Shown here: piece after piece, positions 41,201-48,260 of the stretch
How positions within the stretch are numbered: the first letter of the stretch is position 1
How the letters are laid out: the number at the start of each line of letters is the position of its first letter
Assembly (NCBI RefSeq): GCF_963576545.1
Contig: NC_083638.1
Location: 31,279,400-31,343,399 of the forward strand
Length of the DNA stretch: 64,000 bases
Reading direction: 5' to 3'
Origin: Limanda limanda
Taxonomy: Eukaryota > Chordata > Actinopteri > Pleuronectiformes > Pleuronectidae
Notes under the pieces: generated by a model
Databases searched by the model: none
What the model saw: the letters and a program-made list of their open reading frames with translations, nothing else
Told to the model about the DNA's origin: nothing
Position numbers and translations under genes: made by a program

Positions 41201-44200
41201 ATGAACATGATGTTGCCTGAAAGTGCAGTGATGATACAGCACTACATCTCTTCTTACTACCCGAATAAGCTATTAAGCTATTGAGTGACACCAGGAGAAA
41301 ACCACACAGATTGAGCTCAAAGCACACAGCTGTTTGACTTTTTACTCGTTACAAGTATTACAAGCTGTTGGATGCAATTATAATATCATATCAAGGAACA
41401 AGTGTGTTCACTATCTTTCTGGCTGGAGATATATGTTAAGGAGACGTCAGGATGTGATTTTTTTTGGGGGGGGGGGTGATTGGACTAAGTGTCATTACTA
41501 CCTTATTGGTGTCATATAGTTACTTCATATGTTACCAGTAAAAGGTGAAGAGCCTCGAATGATCATTGTTTTAAATCACTGTCCAATTTCCCAACAGTGG
41601 CACAGGTAGATTCAATAATTCACAAATGCTTTAATGCAAACCCCATACATAGGTCTGTAGGTTTAAAAAAGTTGTTAAAAAACATTAATAATTTGTTCAG
41701 TGTTGCTGTTGTGGCCAAAGAGCAGCTAGGTTTTGAGTTGTAACCATGTGGGCTCTTCTGTGCATGTTCTCTTCCTGCTTGTGAGAGTTTTCTTCTGTGC
41801 TAATGCAAGAAATGCAGTTCAAGGTGTCTTTCTTTGTGTCAGCCTTATGGTAGACTGGTGACCTGTTTGATGTATCGCGTTTGTTTAACCTGTACAAAAA
41901 AAATAATTTGTGTGTTCAACAGGATTTACTGTACAGGTAAATACAAATCTAAGTCAACCAACCAACCTGGAAAACTGACACCTTCCATATTTTAATCTGC
42001 TGTTGCAGTGTTCCTCATCCTGTGGGAAGGGCCTTCAGTCACGGGTGGTCCAGTGTATGCACATAGTGACTGGTCGTCATGGTAAAGACTGCCAAGTGAC
42101 ATTGAGACCACCAACCTACCGACCCTGCCACCATGGTGCATGTAATGAGAAAATCAATGTGAACACCATCACCTCCCCCAGGCTAGGTGAGAAACTCGCC
42201 ATGATTCAGTTTTACAGGTTAAAGGTGTTGTATAAAAAGTTTCTCTGCCGTCGAAAAGGTTTTTTCTTGACTGGATTGGGTGGTAATGTTTGACACTTTG
42301 TTGTATGTCATTGTTGTGTTTACAAGAAAAACTGTTTAGACATTGCCTTCTCAGCAAGTCTGCTGTAGCTGGAGGCTGTAGTTGTATACTTTAAGTAGGG
42401 TGACCAGATTTTAGTTTGTAAAAAAGAGGACACTTCCTCGGGGGGGGGGGGGGGGGTTGGCGTGGGGAGGTGTAGTGTATAGCATGCCGCACCATGACCA
42501 TGTGAATGCATACAAATGTCACAAATGAAATGACAAAAATGACACAAATGACTATATGAACATCTATTTATTGAACTTTAACAAAATTGCAAAGTGCAAA
42601 TGTAAAACAAATCTTTTTTGTGGCATTTAAATGTGTCAATAATGATAACAAATAAAACATTCTAAATAATAAATTCTTTATATGGCCACATATCAAAATT
42701 AGAAAATTAAGAAACTTTTCAGTCCTCCTCATATAATAAAGCAATAATGACAACAAATACAATATTCCAAATAATAAATTACTTATATGGCCACATATTA
42801 AAATAAGAAAATTAAGCCACCTTTATTTGCCACTGACACGTAAGTGCCTGCTCTGCATGTCATGCACTCAGCTTCCGAAGCATCACGGCCGAGGCGAAAA
42901 CATGGGTATTTTTTTTTTAGTTCGTCCGTGAACTTACATTTACGTTTAGGCATGGCTGCAGATGTAATGTGCTGTTGTAAACAGCGCACGGAGTGGAAGC
43001 GGCAAGGTGCTCAATGTTGCCAGATTGGAAATGGCAAAGTAACGTTCCAAAGGCTCAAAATAGTCGTATTTGGAGGATAATTATTGTGGCTCTGGCAACC
43101 CTGAGATCGGTCGCCCAATGACAGACTCTCTCTACAGTCAGCTCGCGCAAGAAGGTGGAACGTAAGGGTGGTACCATTTTCAGAACTTGGAAGGCCGAAA
43201 TAACTAGTAGGCTATGTGAAAGACCCAGAAACACAAATATGCGACGAGGCAAAAAAAAAAAAAAATTATTAAAAAAAATTTTGCAACGAGGCAAAATACC
43301 GGACGTTTTTGGAATCCCTGCCGGACGCATTTTTTAGGTCTCGAAAAGAGGACATGTCCGGGAAAAAGAGGACGTCTGGTCACCCTACTTTAAGAAGATG
43401 ACGGGCTAGCCACGGCTAGATTGTTAGCATGCTAACTTCATAAGGCCACTGCATATGGTTTTGTATTTATATAGTGTCTTTTAAGTCTTGACCACTCAAA
43501 GCACTTTACAGTACAGTTTTTTACATTCACCCATTCACACACACATTCATACAGTTCATCTATTAGGAGCACTTTTTTGTTCTATGAGGGGCAATTCAGG
43601 GTTCAGCATTGACGACCTTCAGGTTGGAGGACGAACGCTCTAACCCTCAGCCACAGCCATATGCTTCTCTTCCTCTCACAACTTCATCCACTAACCCCTG
43701 GAAGGTTGCTGGTATTTTGTGCAAACCATGTGGCATCATCCAGAGTCTGCACAGGCCACTTCACTATCTTAATACTGCCATGTGAAGATTCTCTAAAGGA
43801 CAAGTGCACACTTACCATAAGGAGCCAGGGCTATAGCTCTTTAGTGAGAAAGCTGTGTTACACCTGTAGACAGCATCTACTCTGCCCCTTGTGTCAGCTC
43901 AGGAACAACACAGACATAACTTGGCAGTTGTTGTCTCACATGAGCTGCCATGCCTGTGAATGCACACAAATCTTAGATGTAGTGAGGTGTGTAAAGTCTT
44001 TGGGTCAGAAGAACTCTCTAGTCTCATGGCTCCTAGCATCAGCCAATTCTGCTTCATTGGATCTCTGCTCCAATTAGTTGCTTTGATGGACCTTGAGTCT
44101 AAGTGATCATAGTGTTCATAATCCACACCCTTGTTTTATATTACATATTGGGGGTTATTCAACCAAGGAACCTCACCAGCCTGGACTAAACTCTGTTGAG

Positions 44201-45165
44201 GGGAGACAGGGTGGCTGCAGAACCCTCCAAGGGCTGCTGACAGTCCTGTTGCACCTCCTACTGGAGCTTAGCAAACCTGTGTTGGACTCTCTTCTGCCTC
44301 TCCCCCTGCTGCTTATGCTCCTTTTTCCTACCTGGTGTCCCAGTTGGCCTGCTTCTTCTGCATCAAGGATCCCAGAAGGGTTGAGCAATGCCGCCTGCTC
44401 CACCCGACTGGTAATCTCAAACCTTTCCAAGTAGGCCCTCACTAGCTTGAAGCCGTTTACTTCTTGTTGACATTTTCCTAACTTCTTCCTCCCAGTCTGG
44501 AAGACACCTGTTGCTGCAAGTTATAGGGAAGCCGGAGTGACCTGGATGAGGTTTAGGAGGCTCAAGTCCACAAAAGTTATCTGTTTGCAAGTAGCACCAT
44601 GATTTAATTTAATTAAAATTAAGAAGAAAAAAATATATATAGTAAAGTTATCTACAGATAAATCAACTAACAGTAAGTAGTAGTAATGCTATAACATTAG
44701 CATTAACAATGCTAAAATAATGGTCATCACAAACAAAGCCATGATTGTGGGAACGTGTTTGCAAAGCTACAGATAGCAGATGGAATATTTTCTGAAACAA
44801 TTAACACACAGACAGAACTTTGTAAAGTGTACATTGTGTAATTGGGGGAAAGATTGTGTGTTTTCACCAACTGTGTCACACAGTGGAGAAACACTAATTA
44901 GGCTTTGGAAGGTAATAACAAACCAAGAATTTAAAATTTTCAGTTTGTTGAACTTGTGAAACATTACACGTGAATACTGACTTGCTGTCTTTGTCTCATT
45001 TCACCCTCCTCAGCTGCTTTGACCTACAAATGCCTGGGGGACCAGTGGACAGTGTACTGTCGCGTGATCCGAGAGAAGAACCTCTGTCAGGACATGAGGT
45101 GGTACCAGCGCTGCTGTGATACCTGTAGGGACTTTTATGCCAAGAAAATACTGCACAGGAGCTAA
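5354..45165 (+). CDS. adamts17: adamts17, last 15 coding exons (gene-level entry)
   Basis: Secreted zinc metalloprotease of the ADAMTS family, acting in the extracellular matrix; human ADAMTS17 is linked to a Weill-Marchesani-like syndrome. Coding exons: 5354-5494, 12267-12417, 14709-14810, 14940-15085, 15234-15403, 18570-18697, 22199-22319, 29135-29215, 29806-29963, 32315-32474, 36424-36559, 37888-38092, 39473-39625, 42009-42186, 45014-45165. All introns are GT-AG and the phases chain without a break, giving about 726 residues to a TAA stop. Domain order seen: end of protease, disintegrin-like, TSP1-1, Cys-rich, spacer, TSP1-2 to TSP1-5, PLAC. ADAMTS17 is chosen over its closest paralogue ADAMTS19 because stretches such as [30 protein letters not shown] and [16 protein letters not shown] match ADAMTS17 as I remember it. 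If fish follow the 22-exon human gene these would be exons 8-22. The upstream exons are outside the window. No frameshift or internal stop was found, so the gene looks intact here. Confidence 0.95.
5776..6054. mobile_element. Short MITE-like element, copy A
   Basis: The ends are inverted: AGGTTCAGTGTGTAGAATTT on the left and TACACTCTGAACCT on the right. The flanks carry TTTAA on both sides, suggesting a TTAA-type target. The interior contains 'acccctcacctcatcctcccc', typical of a family very common in perch-like fish. Non-coding. A related, longer copy occupies 11121-12070. Confidence 0.6.
6055..7790 (+). other. adamts17 intron, no recognised feature
   Basis: A/T-rich intron sequence without exon-like conserved coding, long tandem repeat or recognisable transposon ends. 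Short ORFs here have no protein character. Confidence 0.5.
7795..8640 (+). repeat. Old dispersed teleost repeat (non-coding)
   Basis: Opens with 'tatttaaaggtgcctttcag' and 'ggtcaccttacaaggc'. It later contains 'gagccaatgaagctgctga', 'agaattctgga' and 'tttacggtaatcgatgcg', a pattern I recognise from a widespread fish repeat of about 1 kb. The 116-aa and 74-aa ORFs in it are not conserved proteins. The family name is not known to me. Confidence 0.55.
9085..9175 (+). repeat. Direct repeat copy 1 (pairs with 11270-11352)
   Basis: Shares 'cagagacagaccagatgagg', 'ggcggcagaagcagccagg' and 'agtggaagctgatacgc' with 11270-11352, with few mismatches. Both copies are on the same strand. It probably belongs to a dispersed repeat. 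Confidence 0.75.
9779..9838. repeat. Six 10-bp subterminal repeats of the hAT element
   Basis: Consecutive units of consensus GGGAATTAAC, each exactly 10 bp, with one to three changes in some units. In hAT elements such subterminal repeats bind transposase; that role here is inferred. Confidence 0.85.
9881..10174 (-). pseudogene. hAT transposase N-terminal fragment (BED zinc finger)
   Basis: A 97-residue minus-strand ORF. The centre reads [25 protein letters not shown] and [12 protein letters not shown]. The paired CxxC and HxxxC with the preceding aromatic W/F residues are the BED finger pattern that binds transposon ends. No catalytic domain follows, so this is a relic of an internally deleted copy. 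Confidence 0.75.
11121..12070. mobile_element. MITE-like element, copy B, with internal insertion
   Basis: The left end is AGGTACCAGTGTTTAGGATT; the right end is the inverted 'aatcctacacactggacct'. The same family as 5776-6054. The interior includes a second copy of the 9085-9175 repeat (11270-11352), so something has inserted or been captured. Non-coding. Confidence 0.6.
11270..11352 (+). repeat. Direct repeat copy 2 (pairs with 9085-9175)
   Basis: Near-identical to the first copy over about 80 bases, including 'ggcggcagaagcagccagg'. It lies inside the copy-B MITE. Confidence 0.75.
12267..12417 (+). CDS. adamts17: adamts17 exon: disintegrin-like domain, first part
   Basis: Completes the split arginine codon and reads [19 protein letters not shown] through [18 protein letters not shown] to FCNDME. 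The [12 protein letters not shown] block is the standard start of the ADAMTS disintegrin-like module, which is cysteine-rich and lacks an RGD loop. Acceptor gaacag, donor gtaaga; 151 nt, ending on a codon boundary. Confidence 0.94.
12478..12600 (+). repeat. Dispersed retroposon-like repeat, copy 2 (truncated)
   Basis: Contains 'aagggcagaggatgtcacac', 'ccctatgagacaaatagtga' and a degraded tail, matching the ends of the copies at 2945 and 50682. The 5' part is missing. It starts 60 bases after an adamts17 donor site. Confidence 0.65.
12601..13360 (+). other. adamts17 intron, no recognised feature
   Basis: A/T-rich intron between a short retroposon relic and the foldback element. I see no coding or structured signal. 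Confidence 0.5.
13369..14365. mobile_element. Foldback element with about 270-bp inverted arms
   Basis: Left arm 13369-13646 is inverted at 14100-14365. Both arms carry ATGGAGGACCATACATGACT, a long AAAT-rich stretch, 'ttttcacgttttcaatcacc' and 'ctcatgcaggattggtca'. The flanks TAAACTCT and AAAACTCT (13361-13368, 14366-14373) agree at 7 of 8 bases, a likely target duplication. The roughly 450-bp centre encodes nothing recognisable, so the element is non-autonomous. The arms would form a strong hairpin in the adamts17 transcript 344 bases before an exon. Confidence 0.85.
14709..14810 (+). CDS. adamts17: adamts17 exon: disintegrin-like domain, second part
   Basis: Reads [20 protein letters not shown] then [14 protein letters not shown]. 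The CAGLWC and DGTECG signatures are typical of the second half of ADAMTS disintegrin-like domains. 102 nt, phase 0 at both ends. Flanked by tctcag and gtagga. The next intron is only 129 nt. Confidence 0.94.
14888..14926. repeat. GT/GC alternating tract beside a splice acceptor
   Basis: A GT run followed by alternating GC and GT ends 14 bases before the exon at 14940. It takes the place of the pyrimidine tract in a 129-nt intron. Confidence 0.8.
14940..15085 (+). CDS. adamts17: adamts17 exon: central thrombospondin type 1 repeat
   Basis: Starts with [14 protein letters not shown], closing the disintegrin-like domain, then enters the first TSP1 repeat. WSPWSQW is a C-mannosylation-type WxxW tract, and CSRTC fits the O-fucosylation consensus CxxS/TC. 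It ends in RQRKCDNPP with the last codon split. The acceptor (gtgtgtcag) sits directly after a GT/GC alternating tract instead of a normal pyrimidine tract. Donor gtatgt; the next intron is 148 nt. Confidence 0.94.
15234..15403 (+). CDS. adamts17: adamts17 exon: end of TSP1-1 and start of Cys-rich domain
   Basis: Continues the first TSP1 repeat ([15 protein letters not shown]), then starts the cysteine-rich domain with [13 protein letters not shown], the usual 'FRxxQC' opening in ADAMTS proteins. It includes [13 protein letters not shown] and ends one base into a codon. Acceptor tatcag, donor gtgaga. Confidence 0.93.
15404..18569 (+). other. adamts17 intron with a local duplicated segment
   Basis: Mostly unique intron. 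At 16705-16880 there are two copies of 'ccgtgtgcgtctagccgggcg'-type sequence about 115 bases apart. No other transposon ends or exons are seen. Confidence 0.55.
16700..16885 (+). repeat. Imperfect tandem duplication, GC-rich
   Basis: 'tgtgcgtctagccgggcgtg' occurs at about 16724 and again at about 16839, each time preceded by 'cgct..ctcc' and followed by 'gactcg.cca'. A related sequence in opposite orientation lies at 32925-32975 ('gagctccactggccgagtca'). This indicates a dispersed repeat family. Confidence 0.7.
18570..18697 (+). CDS. adamts17: adamts17 exon: Cys-rich domain
   Basis: Reads [30 protein letters not shown] and CLNGRCQ. The VxDGTPCG and LCxxGxCQ signatures are universal in ADAMTS cysteine-rich regions. 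128 nt, entering one base into a codon and ending on a codon boundary. Acceptor gagcag lies in a GT-rich stretch with a weak pyrimidine tract; donor gtacaa. Confidence 0.93.
18698..22198 (+). other. adamts17 intron containing one MITE
   Basis: Apart from the element at 19188-19749, the sequence is ordinary A/T-rich intron. No exon-like coding is seen. Confidence 0.5.
19188..19749. mobile_element. MITE with 'AGGGATGGTTCACCAA' inverted ends
   Basis: The left end reads 'gaagggatgcttcacagaaa' then 'aatgaaaatgctctcatttt' and 'caccactatgcc'. The right end, inverted, reads 'aaagggatggttcaccaaca' then 'aatgaaaatccactcattat' and 'caccactatgcc'. This is a very common teleost MITE class. The 97-aa minus-strand ORF has no protein features. 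A partial copy lies at 36925-37050. Confidence 0.75.
22199..22319 (+). CDS. adamts17: adamts17 exon: Cys-rich to spacer junction
   Basis: Reads [20 protein letters not shown] then [19 protein letters not shown]. The CDG..GS...DRCG.C.GDG.SC block is the strongly conserved end of the ADAMTS Cys-rich domain. NHT is a potential N-glycosylation sequon. 121 nt, ending one base into a glycine codon. Acceptor gggtag, donor gtgagt. Confidence 0.94.
22320..26081 (+). other. adamts17 intron, largely featureless
   Basis: Unique A/T-rich sequence with a short GT run near 24215. A dispersed repeat occupies about 25600-25880. No coding signal is seen. Confidence 0.5.
25600..25880 (+). repeat. Dispersed repeat, copy 1 (inverted copy at 39060-39200)
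   Basis: Contains 'gaggggctgaagcaactggc', 'acgcagcagc', 'gggagtgatggg' and 'cttaaatagaccgcc'. The same motifs occur in order on the minus strand at 39060-39200. It is non-coding and the family is unknown to me. Confidence 0.7.
26082..26861 (+). mobile_element. MITE family X, copy 1, with a nested insertion
   Basis: Inverted ends: CTTAGGCCCAATCCCATTCC on the left; the right end gives CTTAGATCTAATCCCATTTC when inverted. Pyrimidine-rich 'ccccttcgttttgcg' follows. The interior (26480-26760) matches the minus strand of 57250-57500. A GACGAGACG-rich block at 26287-26470 is absent from the other copy and looks like a second element's fragment. Non-coding. Confidence 0.8.
26287..26470 (+). mobile_element. 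Fragment of a CAGTGTTAATTTTGTTGAC element
   Basis: Starts with CAGTGTTAATTTTGTTGAC and is full of 'aagacgagacgaagacg' units and 'ttcgttgacaagacgagacg'. This type is widespread in fish and starts like hAT MITEs. The other end is not found, so it is truncated. Confidence 0.55.
26862..27586 (+). other. adamts17 intron, no recognised feature
   Basis: Unique sequence between two DNA-transposon relics; the short ORFs have no protein character. Confidence 0.5.
27587..28722. mobile_element. DNA transposon relic with GGGGCCTCATGTATAA ends
   Basis: The left end GGGGCCTCATGTATAA is mirrored at the right end by TTTATAAATGAGGCCCC. Inner subterminal sequence such as 'gtgcgcac' is also shared in inverted form. 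1,136 bp without transposase. The superfamily is uncertain because no clear target duplication was found. The region 33800-33952 ends similarly ('cttataaagagacccc') and may be another relic. Confidence 0.7.
29135..29215 (+). CDS. adamts17: adamts17 exon: spacer domain, first part
   Basis: Reads [20 protein letters not shown] then PSHSFL. The 'IPAGAR.I.V.E' stretch begins the spacer domain in all ADAMTS proteins. 81 nt, with the same phase at both ends. Acceptor tatcag, donor gtaatg. It follows a 6.8-kb intron. Confidence 0.93.
29480..29672 (-). mobile_element. Truncated hAT MITE ending in CAGTGTTGGGGAGTAACG
   Basis: Read on the minus strand it begins CAGTGTTGGGGAGTAACGGA and continues with alternating 'gttac' and 'gtatt' motifs. 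This is a known style of fish hAT MITE. The opposite end is not recognisable. It lies within the 590-nt intron between the two spacer-domain exons of adamts17. Confidence 0.65.
29806..29963 (+). CDS. adamts17: adamts17 exon: spacer domain, second part
   Basis: Reads [20 protein letters not shown], then [19 protein letters not shown], and ends at PLHLM. The [15 protein letters not shown] block closely follows ADAMTS17 as remembered. Acceptor ctctaag, donor gtaaac; 158 nt, ending on a codon boundary. Confidence 0.94.
29964..32314 (+). other. adamts17 intron with one unassigned ORF
   Basis: Mostly unique. A 108-codon ORF at 31546-31872 has a hydrophilic, helix-like first half ([34 protein letters not shown]) and a Pro/Ser-rich second half. 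It has no splice context with adamts17 and no family I recognise. It may be a retroelement scrap. Confidence 0.4.
32315..32474 (+). CDS. adamts17: adamts17 exon: end of spacer and start of TSP1-2
   Basis: [19 protein letters not shown] closes the spacer. NTS is a potential N-glycosylation site. [18 protein letters not shown] begins the second TSP1 repeat; its CTVQC does not fit the O-fucose consensus. 160 nt. Acceptor tcccag, donor gtaaca. Confidence 0.94.
32475..36423 (+). other. adamts17 intron with repeat fragments
   Basis: Holds a short inverted relative of the 16.7-kb repeat (32925-32975), a possible relic end at 33800-33952, and a long CA microsatellite. The remainder is unique. Confidence 0.5.
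35165..35240. repeat. Long perfect (CA)n microsatellite, about 38 units
   Basis: Uninterrupted CA run of 76 bases, the longest simple repeat in the window and likely polymorphic. Confidence 0.95.
36424..36559 (+). CDS. adamts17: adamts17 exon: rest of TSP1-2
   Basis: Reads [15 protein letters not shown] then [20 protein letters not shown] and [13 protein letters not shown] and NDS are potential N-glycosylation sites. The cysteine pattern completes the second TSP1 repeat. Acceptor ctgcag, donor gtgatg; 136 nt, ending two bases into an arginine codon. Confidence 0.93.
36925..37050 (+). mobile_element. Partial copy of the AGGGATAGTTCAC MITE
   Basis: Begins 'ttaaagggatagttcactga' and continues 'caaatgaacattcactcatt', then 'accactatgttgatggaagg' and 'gtgggtgaagtgtttga'. 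Matches one end of the element at 19188-19749. The other end is missing. Confidence 0.7.
37390..37800 (+). repeat. Composite of MITE fragment and retroposon tail
   Basis: 'taaagggcccatattgtg' at 37393 resembles the end of a common fish MITE. At 37750-37795 'aggtcgctttagataaaaga' plus 'gtctgctaaatgaaatgtaa' and ATGTA units form a classic teleost retroposon 3' tail. Both are fragments; it ends about 90 bases before an adamts17 exon. Confidence 0.65.
37888..38092 (+). CDS. adamts17: adamts17 exon: TSP1-3 and start of TSP1-4
   Basis: [20 protein letters not shown] starts the third TSP1 repeat, with an intact CSVTC O-fucose consensus. [18 protein letters not shown] follows, then CEGRLC, then WEASEWSK opens the fourth repeat. 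Acceptor ctgtag, donor gtacgt; 205 nt. Confidence 0.94.
38093..39472 (+). other. adamts17 intron with one dispersed repeat
   Basis: The minus-strand copy of the 25.6-kb repeat occupies about 39060-39200 (tgccagttgcttcagcccct, gtctatttaagaag). The rest is unique. Confidence 0.6.
39060..39200 (-). repeat. Dispersed repeat, copy 2 (inverted relative to 25600-25880)
   Basis: Reverse complement shares 'gaggggctgaagcaactggc', 'aatactgacgcagcagc', 'gggagtgatgggacattg' and 'cttaaatagacca' with copy 1, in the same order. Confidence 0.7.
39473..39625 (+). CDS. adamts17: adamts17 exon: rest of TSP1-4 and start of TSP1-5
   Basis: Reads [37 protein letters not shown], then [10 protein letters not shown] opening the fifth repeat. 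The usual O-fucose serine or threonine of repeat 4 is glutamate here (CSSEC). Phase 0 at both ends, 153 nt. Acceptor ctctag, donor gtaaca. Confidence 0.94.
39626..42008 (+). other. adamts17 intron, no recognised feature
   Basis: A/T-rich unique sequence with a T7-G13 homopolymer near 41459-41477. The short ORFs are not conserved. Confidence 0.5.
42009..42186 (+). CDS. adamts17: adamts17 exon: TSP1-5 and linker to PLAC
   Basis: [18 protein letters not shown] carries an intact O-fucose consensus. The exon continues with [18 protein letters not shown] and then [11 protein letters not shown], a linker typical of the ADAMTS17/19 subgroup. 178 nt, ending one base into an alanine codon. Acceptor ttgcag, donor gtgaga. 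Confidence 0.94.
42396..43387 (-). mobile_element. hAT-like transposon relic, TAGGGTGACCAGA ends
   Basis: Left end TAGGGTGACCAGA; the right end TCTGGTCACCCTA is its exact inverse, extending into 'gaggacatgtccggg'-type subterminal sequence. CTTTAAG flanks both ends, a likely 7-8 bp target duplication. A minus-strand ORF (42989-42798) reads [17 protein letters not shown] then [17 protein letters not shown], like the N-terminus of hAT transposases with a degenerate finger. A 992-bp deletion derivative in the last adamts17 intron. Confidence 0.8.
43455..43657 (-). mobile_element. tRNA-derived SINE, minus strand, copy 1
   Basis: Read on the minus strand it begins 'ggctgtggctgagggttag', has 'cgtcctccaacctgaaggtc', and ends 'actcaagacttaaaagaca' and 'ctatataaat'. 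The same family as the complete-looking copy at 51395-51668. CATATG occurs at both edges and may be the target duplication. Confidence 0.7.
43658..45013 (+). other. adamts17 last intron, end part
   Basis: A minus-strand 89-codon ORF at 44442-44173 ([15 protein letters not shown]...) and an adjacent Gln-rich frame resemble decayed gag-like retroelement coding. I cannot assign them. The remainder is A/T-rich and unremarkable. Confidence 0.35.
45014..45165 (+). CDS. adamts17: adamts17 terminal coding exon: PLAC domain and stop
   Basis: Reads [40 protein letters not shown] and a short basic tail ending in a TAA at 45163-45165. The spaced cysteines match the six-cysteine PLAC (protease and lacunin) domain that ends this ADAMTS subgroup. 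Acceptor ctcag. The tail differs from human, as expected for an unstructured end. Confidence 0.95.
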
Positions 45166-45300
45166 TGACCAAATACACCCACTTTCCTCTGAATAGTGCT
45201 CAATTTTGAAAATGTTTTTAATATTAATAAATAAGAAAACAATTTTTTATTATTGATGGAACTTTTTGTATTTAAAAAAATAAAAAGGCAAGTACACAAG
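45166..45300 (+). promoter_or_regulatory. adamts17: adamts17 3' UTR start with candidate polyadenylation signals
   Basis: AATAAA hexamers occur at 45226-45231 and 45279-45284, 60-115 bases after the stop codon. Either could end a short 3' UTR. The first is followed by T-rich sequence (45241-45250). More distal signals cannot be excluded, because A/T-rich sequence continues to about 48 kb. Confidence 0.4.
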
Positions 45301-48089
45301 TGTTCATTTGAAATGGGCTTATAAGCTTCTAGTTTGGTGAAGACTTGAAAATGTCCAATGTTTCTTTTGCTGTACACCAAAACAATTCTCAACAAAAGGA
45401 GTCTATGGAAAACCAATCCAGACAGCTGTAGTTCACATAAATGAAGTACGTGCTTGAAGTTGACTAGCAGGTCTATGCGATATCATAGGGCTGAGCCAGA
45501 ACTTTTTCTTCTCCTATCTTTTCTTATCTTTTTTTAATTATTCTCTCCATTGTTTCTTCTTTTTCTCTGTGCTGTACTGTATTATAGCTAATTGTTGCAA
45601 TTTGCAAATATGTTTATATATCGGTAAACTTACGTGCTTACATTTTTATTAAGTATACTGTAATAATATGTAAGATCAGGAGACATGTGAAAATACTCTA
45701 GAATTACAGTAATTAAACCCAGCCAATGATGAGAGACTCACTGATCCACTGTTCTGTTTAATGGCTGTGGATAGCCCATGTAGCAGAACATTATTGAACT
45801 TTCATTCTAAGGGCACCATACACCGTAGTTTTTATCCTTCCAGTTGATGGATTTAAATCTATTTTGCCTCCAATATTACTCTGTTTACTCTAAGATTGAT
45901 TTAACTTCATCACTTATATCAACTGTGCACCTCAGTCTAAAATCCTGTTTTGCTATATTATCTAAATTAAATTTAGATGCCATTTTACACACATTTGTTT
46001 TACTTAGGCACATGTATGCATCTCTGCTGGCCAGATCACCATCTGGCTTCACACCACTCAGGGTCAACTTTGCTTTAGTCCAGGGGGTGGTGCTAATGCA
46101 CCTGAACAGTAGTGGAAGAGTATCTGCTGCACTCCAGCAGTTCACTTGCAATATTAACCATAAGTGTCACAGCCTTCATTCTCTCAACATCCTGAACAAA
46201 TCAGATCACTGCAGTTTCACAGGCAGTTACATTGCCTTGAAAACCAGCATGATTTTGTATTTAAACATAAATCATTATCAAATTTAAAGTCAAATTCTTA
46301 ACTCCCATGCACTGTGACATTTTCTCATACGTGTACATATAAACTTGTAAGGGTCGGATCACACATTGTGGTATAGGCTCTCAGAGTGGTATAAAGGATA
46401 TATATAATACATAAATGACCATAATCTGCAACTTCTCACCTTGTCACTAAGTTCTGGTGGGCGGTTGGCTGGGACACAATCTCAGATCTTTTGTATTATT
46501 ATGGGGTTTTACATTTTTAAAGACCCTCAAATGTAAAAAAAGGTATAACGTTTTTGTACACAGAGCTAATAATCATCTGGTGCTTCTCTGCATTGAGCAT
46601 CATACAGGCCAGTGGTAACAGATGCAGTAGAGACAATTAAATAAAAATCCATCTAACTTGTATGAGAGGTCCCCTAACTGCTTGTTTCTGCTGCCTAGAG
46701 CTGCCAGTCACACAGTTGAGTTATTCCTTCGCTAAAGAAAAACCTTTGAAGCTCCAGGCAGCCTCTCATTAAGAGACTCCTGACTGCTACGGACCACAGT
46801 ATATGACGTGACCAAAACAGGTAGCTGAGCTATCTCTATTACTGGCTAGCTAGGCAGATGAATTTATACAAGTTGCCTGTTAATATTGGGTGGAAATGGA
46901 GTTCCCCGAGCAATGGCTTTGTTTGGCACTGCTTTAAATATTGTTTTCAGAGGCTTTTTCCCTCTGGGTAAAACTGACACTAAAGGCCTGGAGGAAAACT
47001 GGTTGTAGTAATCTTTAAATGGTCAAATGTCAAATACTTCATATCGTGTTTGTGTGTGTTTTGTGTGTATGGGTGTGTTGTAATACAAAAGGCCTCAGTC
47101 TTTCTAAGGTGCTATCTAATGACCTGTTTCACTATTGTGGAATTCAGCTTATGACGGTCCTCTCTTCATTGTTAACTGTTATTTGTTTTTGTATGTTGTA
47201 TTGTTATTTAACAACATTGGCTTTTCTTGATGAATCTTTTAGGCTTATATATTGAAAACATGCTTAATTATACCTGGACTGTACTTTTTTGGTTGCAGTG
47301 TGTTTGTTACATAAACTGCCATCATGTCTATTTTATGGTGCTGATTTGGAACTGACTTGATAATCTGTTTTTAGAGGGATTTAACCATTTTTCTGTTCTG
47401 TGCAGTCACACTATATATGTACTGTTGTCTGCTCTGTGTCACCTATTCAGACCATTTTGAGCAAGAATCTGAACGATTTAATCTACTCAACTACTGTAAA
47501 GTGATTCTTTTATTTTGTTAAATAATAAATTATGTGATTGTACTTGTGAAAAAGAACTTACCCACTGAGATATGTGGATGATACAATTAAAGCAGAATGA
47601 AGACTGCTCTCCTCTTCCTGTCCTCACAGAAAACTGCTATACACTAGAAATACATAAACGTATATCTTATTGTGACAAAGTATCAAATATAGATAAAGGC
47701 TGTTCAGGATTTATGTTATTCATTGATAGATAATACTTTACCTCACTCTTCATGAAGATTAAATGAGGCAATGAGATTCAGCTCAAAATCTGGAAGAAAT
47801 TAGTTAATTATGTGGTTTTAAGGGTCAGGTTTGCGTCTCATTAGATCATTAGTTTTTAACCTTTTCAACTTGTTTTAAATTCTGCATTTATATGAACACC
47901 TTACAAATACTGTATACATGAAACTCTGATGAGTCAGTTGTAATACTGTGGACTCCCAGTATTCATATTTAATGATGTGTTGATCCATTTTAAGGACATG
48001 CTAACATTTAGATAAACTGACAGAGTTTAGAACAGGACATTAAGGGTGACAGCCAAGTTTATGTAACATAGTAAATAAACTGTAGCTGG
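45301..48089 (+). other. Intergenic sequence downstream of adamts17
   Basis: A/T-rich DNA. A 147-codon + ORF (45844-46287) and an overlapping 88-codon minus ORF show no family signature, splice signals or codon pattern that I trust. Distal polyadenylation of adamts17 in this stretch cannot be ruled out. Confidence 0.4.
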
Positions 48090-48092
48090 AGA

Positions 48093-48260
48093 CATATGGT
48101 AAATTGTCTGTATTTATATACTGCTTTTGTCATTTTGATGATCACTCTTTACAGCAGAGTTTGCTGCCATTCACACATACAGTGCATCGATGGACAGCAC
48201 TTTTTCTTTGAGAGTAGAGGACGCTCGCTCTACCCCCTTGGCCACAGCTGCCCTTCTTAC
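48093..48260 (-). mobile_element. tRNA-derived SINE, minus strand, copy 2 (diverged)
   Basis: Contains 'tttatatactgc', 'cattcacacatacagtgcat', 'gaggacgctcgctctacccc' and 'ggccacagctgcc', the complement of the SINE at 51395-51668. More diverged than the other copies. Confidence 0.65.

Noticed and set aside
45844..46287. 147-codon + ORF downstream of adamts17
   Set aside because: No recognisable domain, no start context or splice partner, and an overlapping antisense ORF. Could be chance in A/T-rich DNA or an old repeat.
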